Below are positions 35,028 through 44,939 of a DNA stretch of 64,000 bases, piece by piece. The stretch is taken from contig NC_061456.1 in assembly GCF_022581195.2 (NCBI RefSeq), forward strand, positions 13,208,501 to 13,272,500. The letters are read 5' to 3'. Below the pieces are notes generated by a model that was not told the DNA's origin, made no database searches, and saw only the letters and a program-made list of their open reading frames with translations. Within the stretch, counting starts at the first letter, position 1. Every line of letters starts with the position of its first letter. Both the position numbers and the translations under genes were made by a program. This stretch comes from Helicoverpa zea (lineage: Eukaryota; Arthropoda; Insecta; Lepidoptera; Noctuidae).

Positions 35028-36198
35028 TACACTTCCGGACACATCTATTGGCCCACCTTAGAGTTTAGGTTTTGATAGCCCCTACCGAAATATGATTGCT
35101 AGATTGAACAAAAACTGTTGATGCAGTTTTAAACCTGATACATTTTACCTTCTTTTTCGATAGTATTGTTTTAAATTTGAATTCAGAATACCATACGACA
35201 TGGAGCTACGCCTAACAAGTCGGATATGCACCTTGTTAAAGGCAATTGATTTTTGAATAAAAAACATGTTTTATCAAATAAAGGTTTAATTTAATAACGC
35301 GTGTTGCCTCTATAGGCATCTACCACAGCTCTCATACGATTAGGCATAGAGTTTATCAACCGCTCTATGAAATTTTGAGGGATCATCTCCCATTCCTCTT
35401 CTATGGCAGTTTTCAACTCCTGCATCGTCTGGGCAACTGGCTGACGAGCCCTAACACGTCTTCTTAGCTAGTCCCACATGTGCTCAATGGGGTTCATGTC
35501 TGGGATTCTGGCTGGCCAGTCCATAACTGTCATGTTCACATCCCGAAGATATTCCCTGACGATGCCGGCCGCATGGGCTCTTGCATTATCATGCATAAAA
35601 AGGAAATTTGGGCCCACATAGTCCGCGTATAGTATCACGTGAGGTTCTAAGCACTCACGAATGTACCTTTCAGCATTTAATGTTGGCAGCCGTGGTCCTG
35701 TAACCACCTCAAGTTGAGTTTTGCCGCTCGCGGATATACCGCCCTAGACAGTCCATGAGCCACCGCCATAAGCAACCCTCTCTTCAAAGCAGCATTGTGC
35801 GAAACGTTCTCCCTTACGTCGGTAGACCTTCTTCCTTCCATCATTGCCATGTAACACGATTTTAGAAACTCATCAGAAAAGAGTACACGGCTCAAATCTT
35901 GCTGTGTCCAATTTAAATGACTGCGAAATGAACGGCGCGCTGTTCGGTGGGCTCGCGTTAGTTTGGGCCCATTAGCTAGCTTGTGTGGTACCATATCGCG
36001 TTCTTTTAACCTTCTCCGAACAGTTCGAGCGCTCGCAGATACTCCGTGGAAGTCGCGAAGTTGGTTTTGTATCTCAACGGAGGTAAGGTGACGATTGCTC
36101 AAGCTGGTCGTCACGATGAATCGATCCTGCCTGTCAGTTGTGACCCGAGATCGTGACCTTCCTTGGCGACGAACAAAGCCGCCAGTCTCTAGGTACCT

Positions 36199-37324
36199 TT
36201 TTTTTTTTTTTTTTTTCCGACGTTAAAAATCATCAAATGACCCCTCCCGCTGTGGGTTAGCAGCGGTGAGGGAGTGTCAGACTCTTACTGACTAAAAACC
36301 GTCGTGTTCCGTCATAGGCCTTTTATGTACCAGGGCCGCGGTATCTCTTTCGAACAACCCGCAGCCCCGGCAGGCCTTGGCCCTGCTGGGCCCCGCTGGG
36401 GTTGCTGACATCTCTTTGAGGAGCGCGTGGAACAACGCGCGCCGTCGACACGGGTCTGTCGTCTAAGTAGACAGAGGGACGATGAGCCACCCGAACTCAC
36501 CGCCCACAGACCCACGCCTACGGTGGCCGGGAGTCATCTCGGGACACCCGGCGCCCATGGTGTCTACCTGGTCCAGCGCGGCGGCCGGGATGAGAGGTGC
36601 GAACTCTCTGGCGTTCCGCCTCCTCCTTCTCGAGCATGACCGCTTCGCAGAAGGAGGCGACGGCATCCCATTCCCTCTCGCCCCGGACCATGGCCTGAAC
36701 CAGGGCCGGACGCGAGAGGTCGCCGCCGCCCAAAGCCTCGACGAGGACCCGGCGGTGCCCTTCCCATGCGGGGCACACCTGGACTGTGTGGTCCACCGTG
36801 TCCTCGGGGCTGTCCGCACAATGGTGACACCCGGGCGCCTCCTCACGACCGATGCGGTGCAGGTACCTCCCGAAACAACCGTGTCCGGTGAGGACCTGCG
36901 TCATGCGGTACGTGAGGGCGCCGTGACTCCTCCCGAGCCACTCCTCAAAGAGGGGACTTACCGCCACGATGGTGGCGTGCCCTGCACTGGGTTGCGACAG
37001 TTGCTGCCTCCAGGCCACCATGAGATCGCGCCGGAGCTCCGCCCGCTGCGCGACAACTTGCCGCGGCAACGGGGTTTCTCCCCGGCGTTGAGCCTCCTCG
37101 CGCCAGTCGTACAGGCGCAAGAAGACCCTCGCCTCCAGATCCCACGGTGGCAGTCCAGCAAGTAGGCCAGCTGCTTCGCGGGAGATCGTGCGGTACCCCC
37201 GGATTAGCCTAATGGCTATCACCCTTTGGGGCACGTTCAGGTAGTGTACAGCCCGCGGCCGTACCGAACGTGCCCATACCGGGGCCCCGTAAAGGGCCAT
37301 GGACCGCATGACCCCCGCGTAGAG
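36199..37324 (-). mobile_element. 5'-truncated R1-clade-like non-LTR retrotransposon
   Basis: Sits in the Tc1-like transposase gene and is flanked by a 13-14 bp target duplication, GTCTCTAGGTACC(T), at 36185-36198 and 37325-37338. Its minus-strand 3' end is a poly(A) tract (T run at 36198-36216). The GC content is far above the surroundings. About 270 codons of the second open frame remain, followed by a 3' UTR of about 300 bp, fragments of which are scattered at 13.6, 28.4 and 34.6 kb. 5' truncation, poly(A) tail and target duplication together are diagnostic of target-primed reverse transcription. Confidence 0.88.
36518..37324 (-). pseudogene. C-terminal part of an R1-like retrotransposon ORF2 protein
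   Basis: Open from the truncation point to a stop at 36518. It holds the region after the reverse transcriptase: ALYGAPVWA (the conserved LYGAE.W-type block), a QR....R...YRT.S block that R1-like elements share, and the Cys-His motif C-X2-C-X9-H-X4-C in CHHCADSPEDTVDHTVQVC. The endonuclease and RT core are missing because the copy is 5'-truncated. The frame is otherwise intact, so the insertion is fairly young. Very GC-rich codon use contrasts with neighbouring genes. Clade assignment is from the Cys-His pattern and target duplication; Jockey-type is less likely. Confidence 0.78.
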
Positions 37325-37848
37325 GTCTCTAGGTACCTCCGATAAACATTTCGGACCGCAGATCGACTTAAATTAAGTTGAGCACTCACGTTTCTTTGGC
37401 TGTGCCTGGGCTGAATAAGTGCCACAGCTTGGGCGGCGACTTTAGGTGAAGTATCCATAGATTATTGATAGAACCTCACCTTAATGTTAAGAATAAGTAA
37501 TGTTTGTTGTAAAACCAAAGATATCAATCACTTTTTCAAGAATTAAATCCAAGTAAACCAATAAAAACAAAGTTTTCTTAATGTTCGCTTGTTTGATATC
37601 AACAAACAGGCTTCAAATTTTCTTTTTTTTTTCTTTAAATTCTGTGTTCGAAATTCAAAAAAAGACTATTGAATCAAATTGTGAATGTACCAGGTACAAA
37701 ACTGCATAAAAACTTTTTGCTCGACCTAATATAAAATTTTAGCTAGGACCAAACGAAACTGAAAATACAAGGTGGGCCAATAGATGTGTCCAGAAGTGTA
37801 TAAATCATTGTAGGTACCTTTTTTCCAAAAGGCTATTTATGTGTCTTT

Positions 37849-39603
37849 TCCAAAAGGCTATTTAAAGCTCTACAAAACTACTAACAAGGAAATAAAGAGA
37901 TGCTACGATACATACAGAATAAATACTATAAAAAAACACATTGATAAGTCAAGGTCAGCAAAAAAGGCGTACAAAGAATTAAACAAAACAAAGACCTGGA
38001 TCACAAGTCTTCAGCCGAACTCGAGGAACGTTGGTTGCCACAGATTTCTATGCGAACCTCTACAGCCAGCTTAATAACACACATCACAGGAAAATTACCA
38101 ACCAAAACAATAATACATCCCCCATTCCCGATTTTACTGGCACTGAAATCTTAACTCAAATTACAAAGCTAAAATCAGAAAAAAGCCAGGGCCAAGATAA
38201 AATATCAAATGAATTTATTAAAATTGCAAAATCCCTACTATTGAAACCTATAAACATATTGTTTAATAAAATATTAGACGAGGAGGCCGTGCCGCATTCA
38301 TGGACGGAATCAGAAATAATCCTGTTGTATAAAAAAGGCGACCCAAAGGATGTAGGTAATTATCGCCCAATAAGCCTAATGTCTTGCCTGTACAAACTGT
38401 TTGCCTCCTGTCTTCTAACAAGAATAACATCAAAGATAGACGCGCACCAGCCGATAGAACAAGCCGGTTTCAGATCAGGCTTTAGCACACACGACCACAT
38501 ACAAGTTCTAGACCAGGTAATCGAAAAATACACAGAATTCCGCAAGCCTTTATATGTAGCGTTCATTGACTACAAAAAAGCTTTTGACACTATATCGCAC
38601 GATAGCATCTGGGAAGCTTTAGAGTCAATAAACATTGAAGACAAGTACATAAACATCCTGAAAAACTTATACGCGGCAAGTACGAGCAGAATAAAACTAG
38701 ATCGAATGGGGGCAAGAATTACAATAAACAGAGGCGTGAGACAGGGCGACCCGCTCTCACCAAAACTATTTATCGCTGTACTACAACACCTGATGAAAAA
38801 TTTACAATGGTCTACGAAGGGATTAAACATAAACGGCAAATACCTAAGCCACCTCCGCTTCGCCGATGATATAATTCTATTCTCCGAGAACCCTACACAA
38901 CTCAACAATATGATAAACGATCTACATGAGGCTAGCATCAAGGTCGGCCTAGAAATGAATTTGGAAAAGACTAAAATAATGACTAATCACATCACCGCGT
39001 CCATATTTGTAAGCAAAACACCACTAGAGTTTGTAGAAAGTTACATCTATTTAGGCAAACAGAAACTTGAAAGAAATAGATCGCAGAATAGCAATAACGT
39101 GGAAAAAGTACTGGGCACACAAAGAAATATTCAAATCACAACTCAAACCGTCAATCAAAAAAATTGTTATGGACTCAGTGATTCTACCATGTCTTACCTA
39201 TGGCTGTCAAACCTGGACTTTCGATCAAAAAGCTAGAAACAAAATACAAACAACTCAAAGAAGAATGGAAAGAAGTTTATTGGGAGTAAAATTAAGGGAC
39301 AAAGTCAAAAATGAGTTCATTCGCAGCAAAACACAATTAACCGACGCTTTAACCTTCTCTCTGAAAATGAAATGGAGATGGGCGGGACACCTAGCCCGAT
39401 ACGACGACGACAGGTGGACCATCAGAGTGGTAAAATGGCGAGGTCCTAGAGGTCGTAGGGCTAGAGGCCGCCCAGGCGCTAGATGGTCAGATGAACTGAT
39501 AAAGGTAGCAGGGAAAAATTGGTTATCCTTGGCTAGACAAAGAGAACGATGGAAGTCCTTGGAGGAGGCTTTTACCCGAAGGGGGTCCACACTAAGCAAC
39601 TAA
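37849..39603 (+). pseudogene. RTE-type reverse transcriptase, frameshifted
   Basis: Three overlapping frames together cover the RT and C-terminal region: to about 38060, then 38031-39236, then 39067-39603. RT landmarks in order are NYRPISLMSCLYKLF, EQAGFRSGFSTHDH, FIDYKKAFDT, RQGDPLSPKLF, and the catalytic FADD box in LRFADDIILFSE. The C-terminal block with YGCQTW, a TTQRRMERSLLG block and MKWRWAGHLARYDD is characteristic of the RTE clade. Frameshifts near 38.05 kb and 39.07 kb, with a small deletion after YLGKQ, make it inactive. The apurinic endonuclease domain is absent. Confidence 0.85.
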
Positions 39604-39828
39604 AACCGCAACCCAATTTTAAATTGATCTTACTAAATGAAATAATTTAGTCATTATATAGAATTAAATTAAAATCTATCTAACTATTTCAAAAATATTC
39701 AAAATGTATTTTAAAACTTAAGTAATTTTATATGGATTTGTTTGATTTTAGTTGTTATTTTATATTTATATTTCTCAATTAAGCATGCAAAATGTGGAAT
39801 GAAATAAAGCTTTATTATTATTATTATT
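37849..39828 (+). mobile_element. 5'-truncated RTE-clade non-LTR retrotransposon
   Basis: Encodes a degenerate RTE reverse transcriptase and ends in AATAAAGC followed by (TTA)n at 39812-39828, a simple-repeat 3' end typical of RTE elements. The 13 bp TTTATGTGTCTTT lies directly 5' (37836-37848) and again at 47361-47373, beyond the later insertions, and is the likely target duplication. The endonuclease half is missing. Confidence 0.85.
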
Positions 39829-40509
39829 TTCTTGTATGTCTCTACCAGACCTCGGGACTACAGAGTCCCGGATTTTTGGGAGGCGAACGTGGGGCCGAAG
39901 CCAACACGCTGAAGCCCTTTTGAGACAACTTTAATGAAATGGTGACACAAAACCGACGATTATCCCTGTATACACTATAGAAATGTACCCAAGGACAATC
40001 CCCGGTTCTGTGCTAAACTATTGCTAACTATGGATGAAAACTACTTGGGCTATTGTGATGGGATGCTAGTGGACTAGGAATGGGGGAACTACGGGAACTA
40101 TGGCACCTGTCGATAACAATGTAATAAATACACGTAAAAATGGCAGGTGGAGACTCGCCAACTCACTTACTGGGCCCCCGGGAATCAGTCGCTAAATCGC
40201 AACAAGGGGGTAACAGGTACATGAGCGGCTGAAGGGTGAGGATACCTCGGCGGACTTTAAACGCAGATCACGCGCTCCCTGTGGGTCCAGCATCACCGGC
40301 CCACTCGCCACTTACCACGAGGCACCTACCCTCCGAGCGGGCTGCTAACCCTACTCTAGCGACTCCACTCTGACCGGCCGGTGAAGGCAAGCCAAGAGGC
40401 GGGAGACCTATCCCCCGTCATGCTTCACTCCGGCAAGCCGGAGATGGGGGACAGTATACTCTCCCTGGAGCACTCGGATATATAGCCCCGCGGGGTCGCT
40501 ACTCCCCGT
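39829..40509. mobile_element. GC-rich structured element inserted in a (TTA)n tract, left part
   Basis: Follows the (TTA)n tail of the RTE copy and continues beyond the LTR element at 47320-47345 (CATCCGCCTCAGATGCC...GCGGGGC), which is again followed by (TTA)n. It has no open frame. Local hairpins are plain: CGGGACT/AGTCCCG near 39852-39870, CTCCGGCAAGCCGGAG near 40429-40444, and CCCCGCGGGG near 40483-40492. Flanking (TTA)n on both sides recalls R4/Dong-type retrotransposons that target TAA repeats, so it may be an untranslated-region fragment of such an element (inference, not shown). Confidence 0.5.
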
Positions 40510-42885
40510 TGTAACCGTTCCTGATCAACCCCTAGGCTGTAAAATTTTTCGCTTTTCCTAACATATAACTACCGCAGGCTTCCCCCGAAGGGGAAGAGGT
40601 TGCGCCCCGCCATCCGCGCAACCCTGTAGAGCTCGTCACCTTACTGGACGCTCTTCCACCTTAGAGGACCATGCATTAACTTTACCATTAGTCCCGTCTA
40701 ATAAAACTAAGGGCAGGGGTAGACGAGACGTCAGCAAATCAAATCAGACTTAACATGCAGGGTACAAATTGAATTATAGAAACTATTAGAGAGTGAGAGG
40801 GATAGCAAACCTACCTAACGAAACCTAACAGAAGAAATACATAGAGCTTGCGCTTTAGGTTATAATAATATACTGCTCTAATGCTACAATCCCCAGTTTA
40901 GTGACGTGTAGCCACCCTAGAGTGGCTGACACTCCGCACGTGAACGTCTAGGGCTAACATAGAAGGTTCTAGCCGTCACGTTCCCTATATATAAAATATC
41001 GCACCCAATCCTAAGACAGAGTACTGCGAAGTACTACTGCCATTGGGTAAGATAAGTCTCCAGTTAGAATGAACGCGTACAATTGATGGATTCCCGTTAC
41101 GGACCGATTTACCCTTACAAAGATCAAACTAGCGCAAGCGCAGTGTATGGTCAGTCGGTGGTAGCTTTCTCTATGAATACACCTGGTATACACCGAAGTG
41201 GTAATTCGTCACTTCCTCTTCCTTAATCTCCCCGTTCTAGCCTAGTCCAGTCTGCGTGTTTCACCATCAACACAAAATCATTGATCGACTCATGAAGCCG
41301 TATGCGTGATGGCAAGACACGGTCCCTAGCGTCCATCAGGACGGGTCTATGGTTTAGTTTTGTTAGGGGAAGTATGTGAAGCCTACCCCCGCTCCCTGGA
41401 AGAGTGCGTACAACAAATGCAAGACAGAAGAAGCTGCCGGTTTGTCAGTCCATAAGAAGTAACTGTAACTAGCGTTTGGTTTAATTGTATCCTGTTATGG
41501 GATAACGTGTATTCTTAATGACGTAACATAAATCATACGGCCATGAGCCGTTATGTAATAATGAACCGCGGTCAGTCAATACGGTTCTGCCCTCCAATTG
41601 TGTATTCGATTTGTGGGAGCCCTAGTCCACGGCAAGGGTATGGGTGTGTAACTGTGTCATTATTGTAAGTGTAGTAGAAGGCCTTCTCCGTTTCCCTATA
41701 ACCAAACGCGAGTCTGGGATACCTCAGTGTAGTCGGGAGAGAACATGCCAGATATATACATAGATAGAAGCGCGTTACATAAAACAAAGCTCAGTATTCT
41801 TACGCTTACGAAAGTGCACAGTACCATTACGCTATTGCCAAGTCTCGTCTCACGCTTTGCAATACGTTTATGTTTAAATACCAGAGCAGCTAGAAAGTAC
41901 AGCCTAGGGGTGTTGATCACAGCCGAATTACATAATTAAGGTCCCACAACTGTGGTCACGCAGTCGCCGTGGTAATCCCGAACCAGGGCACTACTCGATT
42001 CCCTACACAGTGCATGAAGCACACTAAAATAAAAGACAATAATGATGTAAAACCCATAACATCGATATAAACCACTCACCGATCAATATCCTGCACCCGG
42101 ACCTATTCGACTTACTCACGCGAGTCCTCCTTGTCGCTTGCCCGAAGAACGTTTCCCTTCTTCCTCCGGATGACCGGCCGTGGGTGTTAGGTATACGCTC
42201 CTACGACTTAGTTACCACCACAATACCACACTCTCGCGCAGATCACTTCGACCATGCACCTTCGCCTCCCCAGATTCACTTGGCTTTCATGACTCACTAT
42301 TACTTCACAACTTAGCTCTAGCCTCCATGAGGCGTCTCCTAATTTCGGTCAGAGTACTAGCCTACTGCGCGACCTAGGACCAACTGTCCCTGCTTCAGTT
42401 CCCTGAAAACCCTTGTGGCCTGCTATCCCTTCCTACATCCTCGCAAGTCCCACCTTCAGCGCTGACTCCACCCTATTCTTAAGGTCCTGTTTCGCGTATT
42501 CGTCTATTTGTTATAAGATAGATTTATTAGTCTTTTTGTACATATTCTCAATTGTTCTAAGCATCGCTGTCGGGGTCCGTTTGGGATTTGGCACATGTGC
42601 ACTTCTATTCAATATTGAGTCCTTTGTCTCAAGGTCCTAATTGCCTTAACGGTTGGCAACGGCTTGTAAGTCCTGCTTAGCAGATGTTTGATTGCTTTGC
42701 TGTGAGAAACTTTTAGACACTTAAAATATTTTGTTAAGTATTTATTGCACTCCATGTCAGCCGTCAAATATCCCTATCCATAAAATAGAAAGTTAATGTG
42801 TTCTTAAGAGGCCCGTCATCGTGGCGCCTTGTAAAATAAATTAATATGATTTGATAATAATTAGGGCTAGGTGACGACTGTCACA
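40510..42885 (-). repeat. LTR (3' LTR in the sense of the element)
   Basis: Begins TGTAACCGTTCC and ends GACTGTCACA in plus orientation. Every base compared matches the copy 4430 bp downstream, including all shared open frames. It also contains TGGTCACGCAGTCGCC at 41953-41968, one base different from the primer-binding region. Confidence 0.9.
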
Positions 42886-42895
42886 TTCCCCCCTC
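42886..42895 (-). other. Polypurine tract
   Basis: GAGGGGGGAA on the minus strand, directly next to the 3' LTR. This is the expected position for priming of plus-strand DNA synthesis, and it fixes the orientation of the element. Confidence 0.65.
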
Positions 42896-43894
42896 TGAAA
42901 ATCAGACGCGTGACGCAGTACAGCGTATGAGATTTCACAATAGGCCGGAGAGCTCCTAGCATCAGTCAGTTAAAACATAAGGCTTGTCTAACGGAATATT
43001 TCCACCAATAAGATTCTTACTAGATGCAACAACGTTTTGATGAAATCACTCTGGTTCCGGTCTAGTAGAAAAACCCGCGCATGCTTATAAGTTGATTATA
43101 CATACCAGAGTTTCTTCTACTAGAGTATTTCATTATGGAGTCGCGTTACCTCCCCCTATCAACACAGCCTACTACAGCTGCTGAACTTAGGCCTCTCCAT
43201 CGCCGCGAATCAAATCGTGTTATGTCGGTAACTATCGCAGCATTTTTACCCTGGAATAGTTCGCACACTAATTAGAATTTGATTCTAACTGGAAGTTAAT
43301 CCAAATATTGCCATGCAATTCATTTATAAGAATGGAAAAGTTTGTTCCAACTGGGTGTACCCCCCTCCGATTCTAAGAGGATAGAGCAGGTTGTAAATCA
43401 GCCAATAAGACAGAACATTGAACTAGCATTAATTTAGTGCACATTTTTTTCAACCGATTTAAGTGCAAATGCCAATATACATATTTCTGTGAGTAAAAGA
43501 TACACTGTGCTATACACACAGTTGTGATAGCCCACGTGCACATAGATCCAATTTCCACTTGCTGGAATATGATTTAGTAGGATCGATTAACTTAAATAAT
43601 TTCAAAACTTAGCTTCGCAACTGCATCCACACTAGGGCTACTAGTACGTAGGTACATCAGCCTACGTACGCGCACGACGATTTTGATGAAACTTTGAACC
43701 CAAGCGACGCAGAAAAATGATGTCGAAACTGTGTAGGCTCGTACATGAAGTCTGTTAGTGTCCTGGAATTTAAAACAAAACCAGCCAAGTATCTATTTAC
43801 AGAAGACAGAGGCTTTACAAATAGCCACACAATATATTGATTCCTATGTGTGAAGAAATTTCAAAGATGAATATTTAAATCACACGTAAATACA

Positions 43895-44310
43895 ACCTAG
43901 AGGAAGTTGTCGGTTCGTCAGTTAAACTAAAAGTAATTATAATTATATTTTTATGAACTCGTGTAAAAATATAGATTAGTGTATTAACCACACAGACCGA
44001 AGCAAAGTGCTAAGGTTGTGACAAAATGATATCGCAATGATTTATCAATGCGGTTCTGCCTTCCAGATGTGTATTTTATAAGCGCATGCCCCTAGTCCAC
44101 GGCAAATTTGCGGGTGTGTAACTGTATTATTACCTACTCCAGTGTAATTTCTAGAAGGCCTTCTCCGCAATGTAATCGGGAAAATATACGTCGTTATATA
44201 CTTATATAGAAGCGGGGTTTACAGCCATGACGTTTATTTTCTTTAAAGTACGCTCAGTATTCTTACACTAATTCTATCCTTACGCTTATGCAAATACGCT
44301 TATTGCCATT
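43895..44310. repeat. Diverged partial copy of the LTR inside the interior
   Basis: Follows the LTR segment 41425-41850 in order: GAAGTTGTCGGTTCGTCAG against GAAGCTGCCGGTTTGTCAG, CGGTTCTGCCTTCCA against CGGTTCTGCCCTCCA, CCTAGTCCACGGCAA in both, GAAGGCCTTCTCCG in both, and CTCAGTATTCTTAC in both. It is diverged while the two LTRs are identical, so it is an old duplication carried within the element. Confidence 0.7.
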
Positions 44311-44459
44311 ATACAGTTTTACGCTTATAGCAAAATTTCAGAACCAACATCCTACCTCTAGCCATCTGCCCATTTCTTCTATCTTAGTATTTCACATATT
44401 CATTTCTTTCATACTTAAAACCACATACATAAATACCTCTAGGCTGCACACTTTTGTTA

Positions 44460-44779
44460 GGGACTCGAACCCACAACTGTATTTCCAACTGTATTAATCC
44501 ATCCATAAGGATATGCAGTTCACGCCCTTGGTAACATATGGGAATCGAACCCATTACCGTAAATCATAACCGTAGTTAACTCTTAATTCTTGCATCATCT
44601 TTCACCTCTAGCCAGAGTCTAGGTCTTCGTTAGGGAATCGAACCCATAACTAGAATCCGTCGTAATTATGACTCGTTTTATACAACACTTCAGTTAGGGA
44701 GTCGAACCCGTAACCGTAATCATCGCCATATGAACTCACAGTTCATCACGTTGTATAAAAATCACAGGGAATCGAACCC
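44460..44779 (-). repeat. Array of five tRNA B-box / T-arm motifs in the leader of the LTR element
   Basis: GGGTTCGANTCCC (minus-strand sense) occurs exactly at 44460-44472, 44540-44552, 44633-44645, 44697-44709 and 44767-44779. Three copies share the flank CCCTAAC, and further degenerate flank (TTACGG) recurs, so these are decayed tandem units of about 64-93 bp. The word contains the RNA polymerase III B-box consensus GGTTCGANNCC and a 7-base T-loop. No A-box at proper distance and no cloverleaf, so they are not tRNA genes. Confidence 0.75.
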
Positions 44780-44919
44780 AATGCTGTTTTATTGCCGTAA
44801 TGCCTCGTCAAGGACCATAAGTATGAAATCAAATCTACGTTGTGTTTTTGTGTAGTAACCGATTTAGTTCTTTTATTCTCGTTGTACTGAAGTGAATCAG
44901 TACATTTAATGACGAGAAT

Positions 44920-44937
44920 CCTGGTCACGCAGCGCCA
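44920..44937 (-). other. Primer-binding site
   Basis: TGGCGCTGCGTGACCAGG on the minus strand, two bases after the 5' LTR (44940-47315). It begins with TGG, as a site pairing with a tRNA CCA end must, and continues GATTCTCG, resembling a T-arm complement. The matching tRNA is not identified. Confidence 0.55.
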
Positions 44938-44939
44938 AA

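Larger units (their letters stand above)
35291..37458 (-). pseudogene. Tc1-like transposase, multiply broken
   Basis: Begins MDTSPKVAAQAVALIQPRHS with a helix-turn-helix (SAQLNLSRSAVRNVYRRYLET), is cut by the R1-like insertion, then resumes with FVRRQGRSRSRVTT, a second HTH, and the catalytic core. Catalytic landmarks are FSDE, MHDNARAH and the MNPIEHMWD region that holds the third acidic residue. Damage seen: the insertion, a frameshift just after FSDE, a TAG stop in the WTV.GG segment, and a TAG immediately after MNPIEHMWD. The reading continues to a TAA at 35291. It cannot make an active enzyme. Confidence 0.88.
35030..37798 (-). mobile_element. Tc1/mariner-type DNA transposon, dead, interrupted by an R1-like insertion
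   Basis: Terminal inverted repeats of about 30 bp (CACTTCCGGACACATCTATT at the left; the reverse complement with one mismatch ends at 37798), flanked by TA duplications at 35028-35029 and 37799-37800. Without the 1.1 kb insertion at 36199-37324 the element is about 1.6 kb, the usual size for the superfamily. It encodes a broken transposase on the minus strand. Confidence 0.9.

Noticed and set aside
36482..37165. 227-codon plus-strand frame and several minus frames in the GC-rich block
   Set aside because: Shadows of the R1-like ORF2 fragment, which alone shows the Cys-His motif and family blocks.
34830..40500. CRISPR-like or bacterial operon structure suggested by dense repeats
   Set aside because: Repeats are transposon ends and duplications in a eukaryotic genome; no spacer array exists.
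44460..44779. Cluster of tRNA genes
   Set aside because: Only T-arm/B-box words are present; A-boxes, anticodon arms and acceptor pairing are missing.
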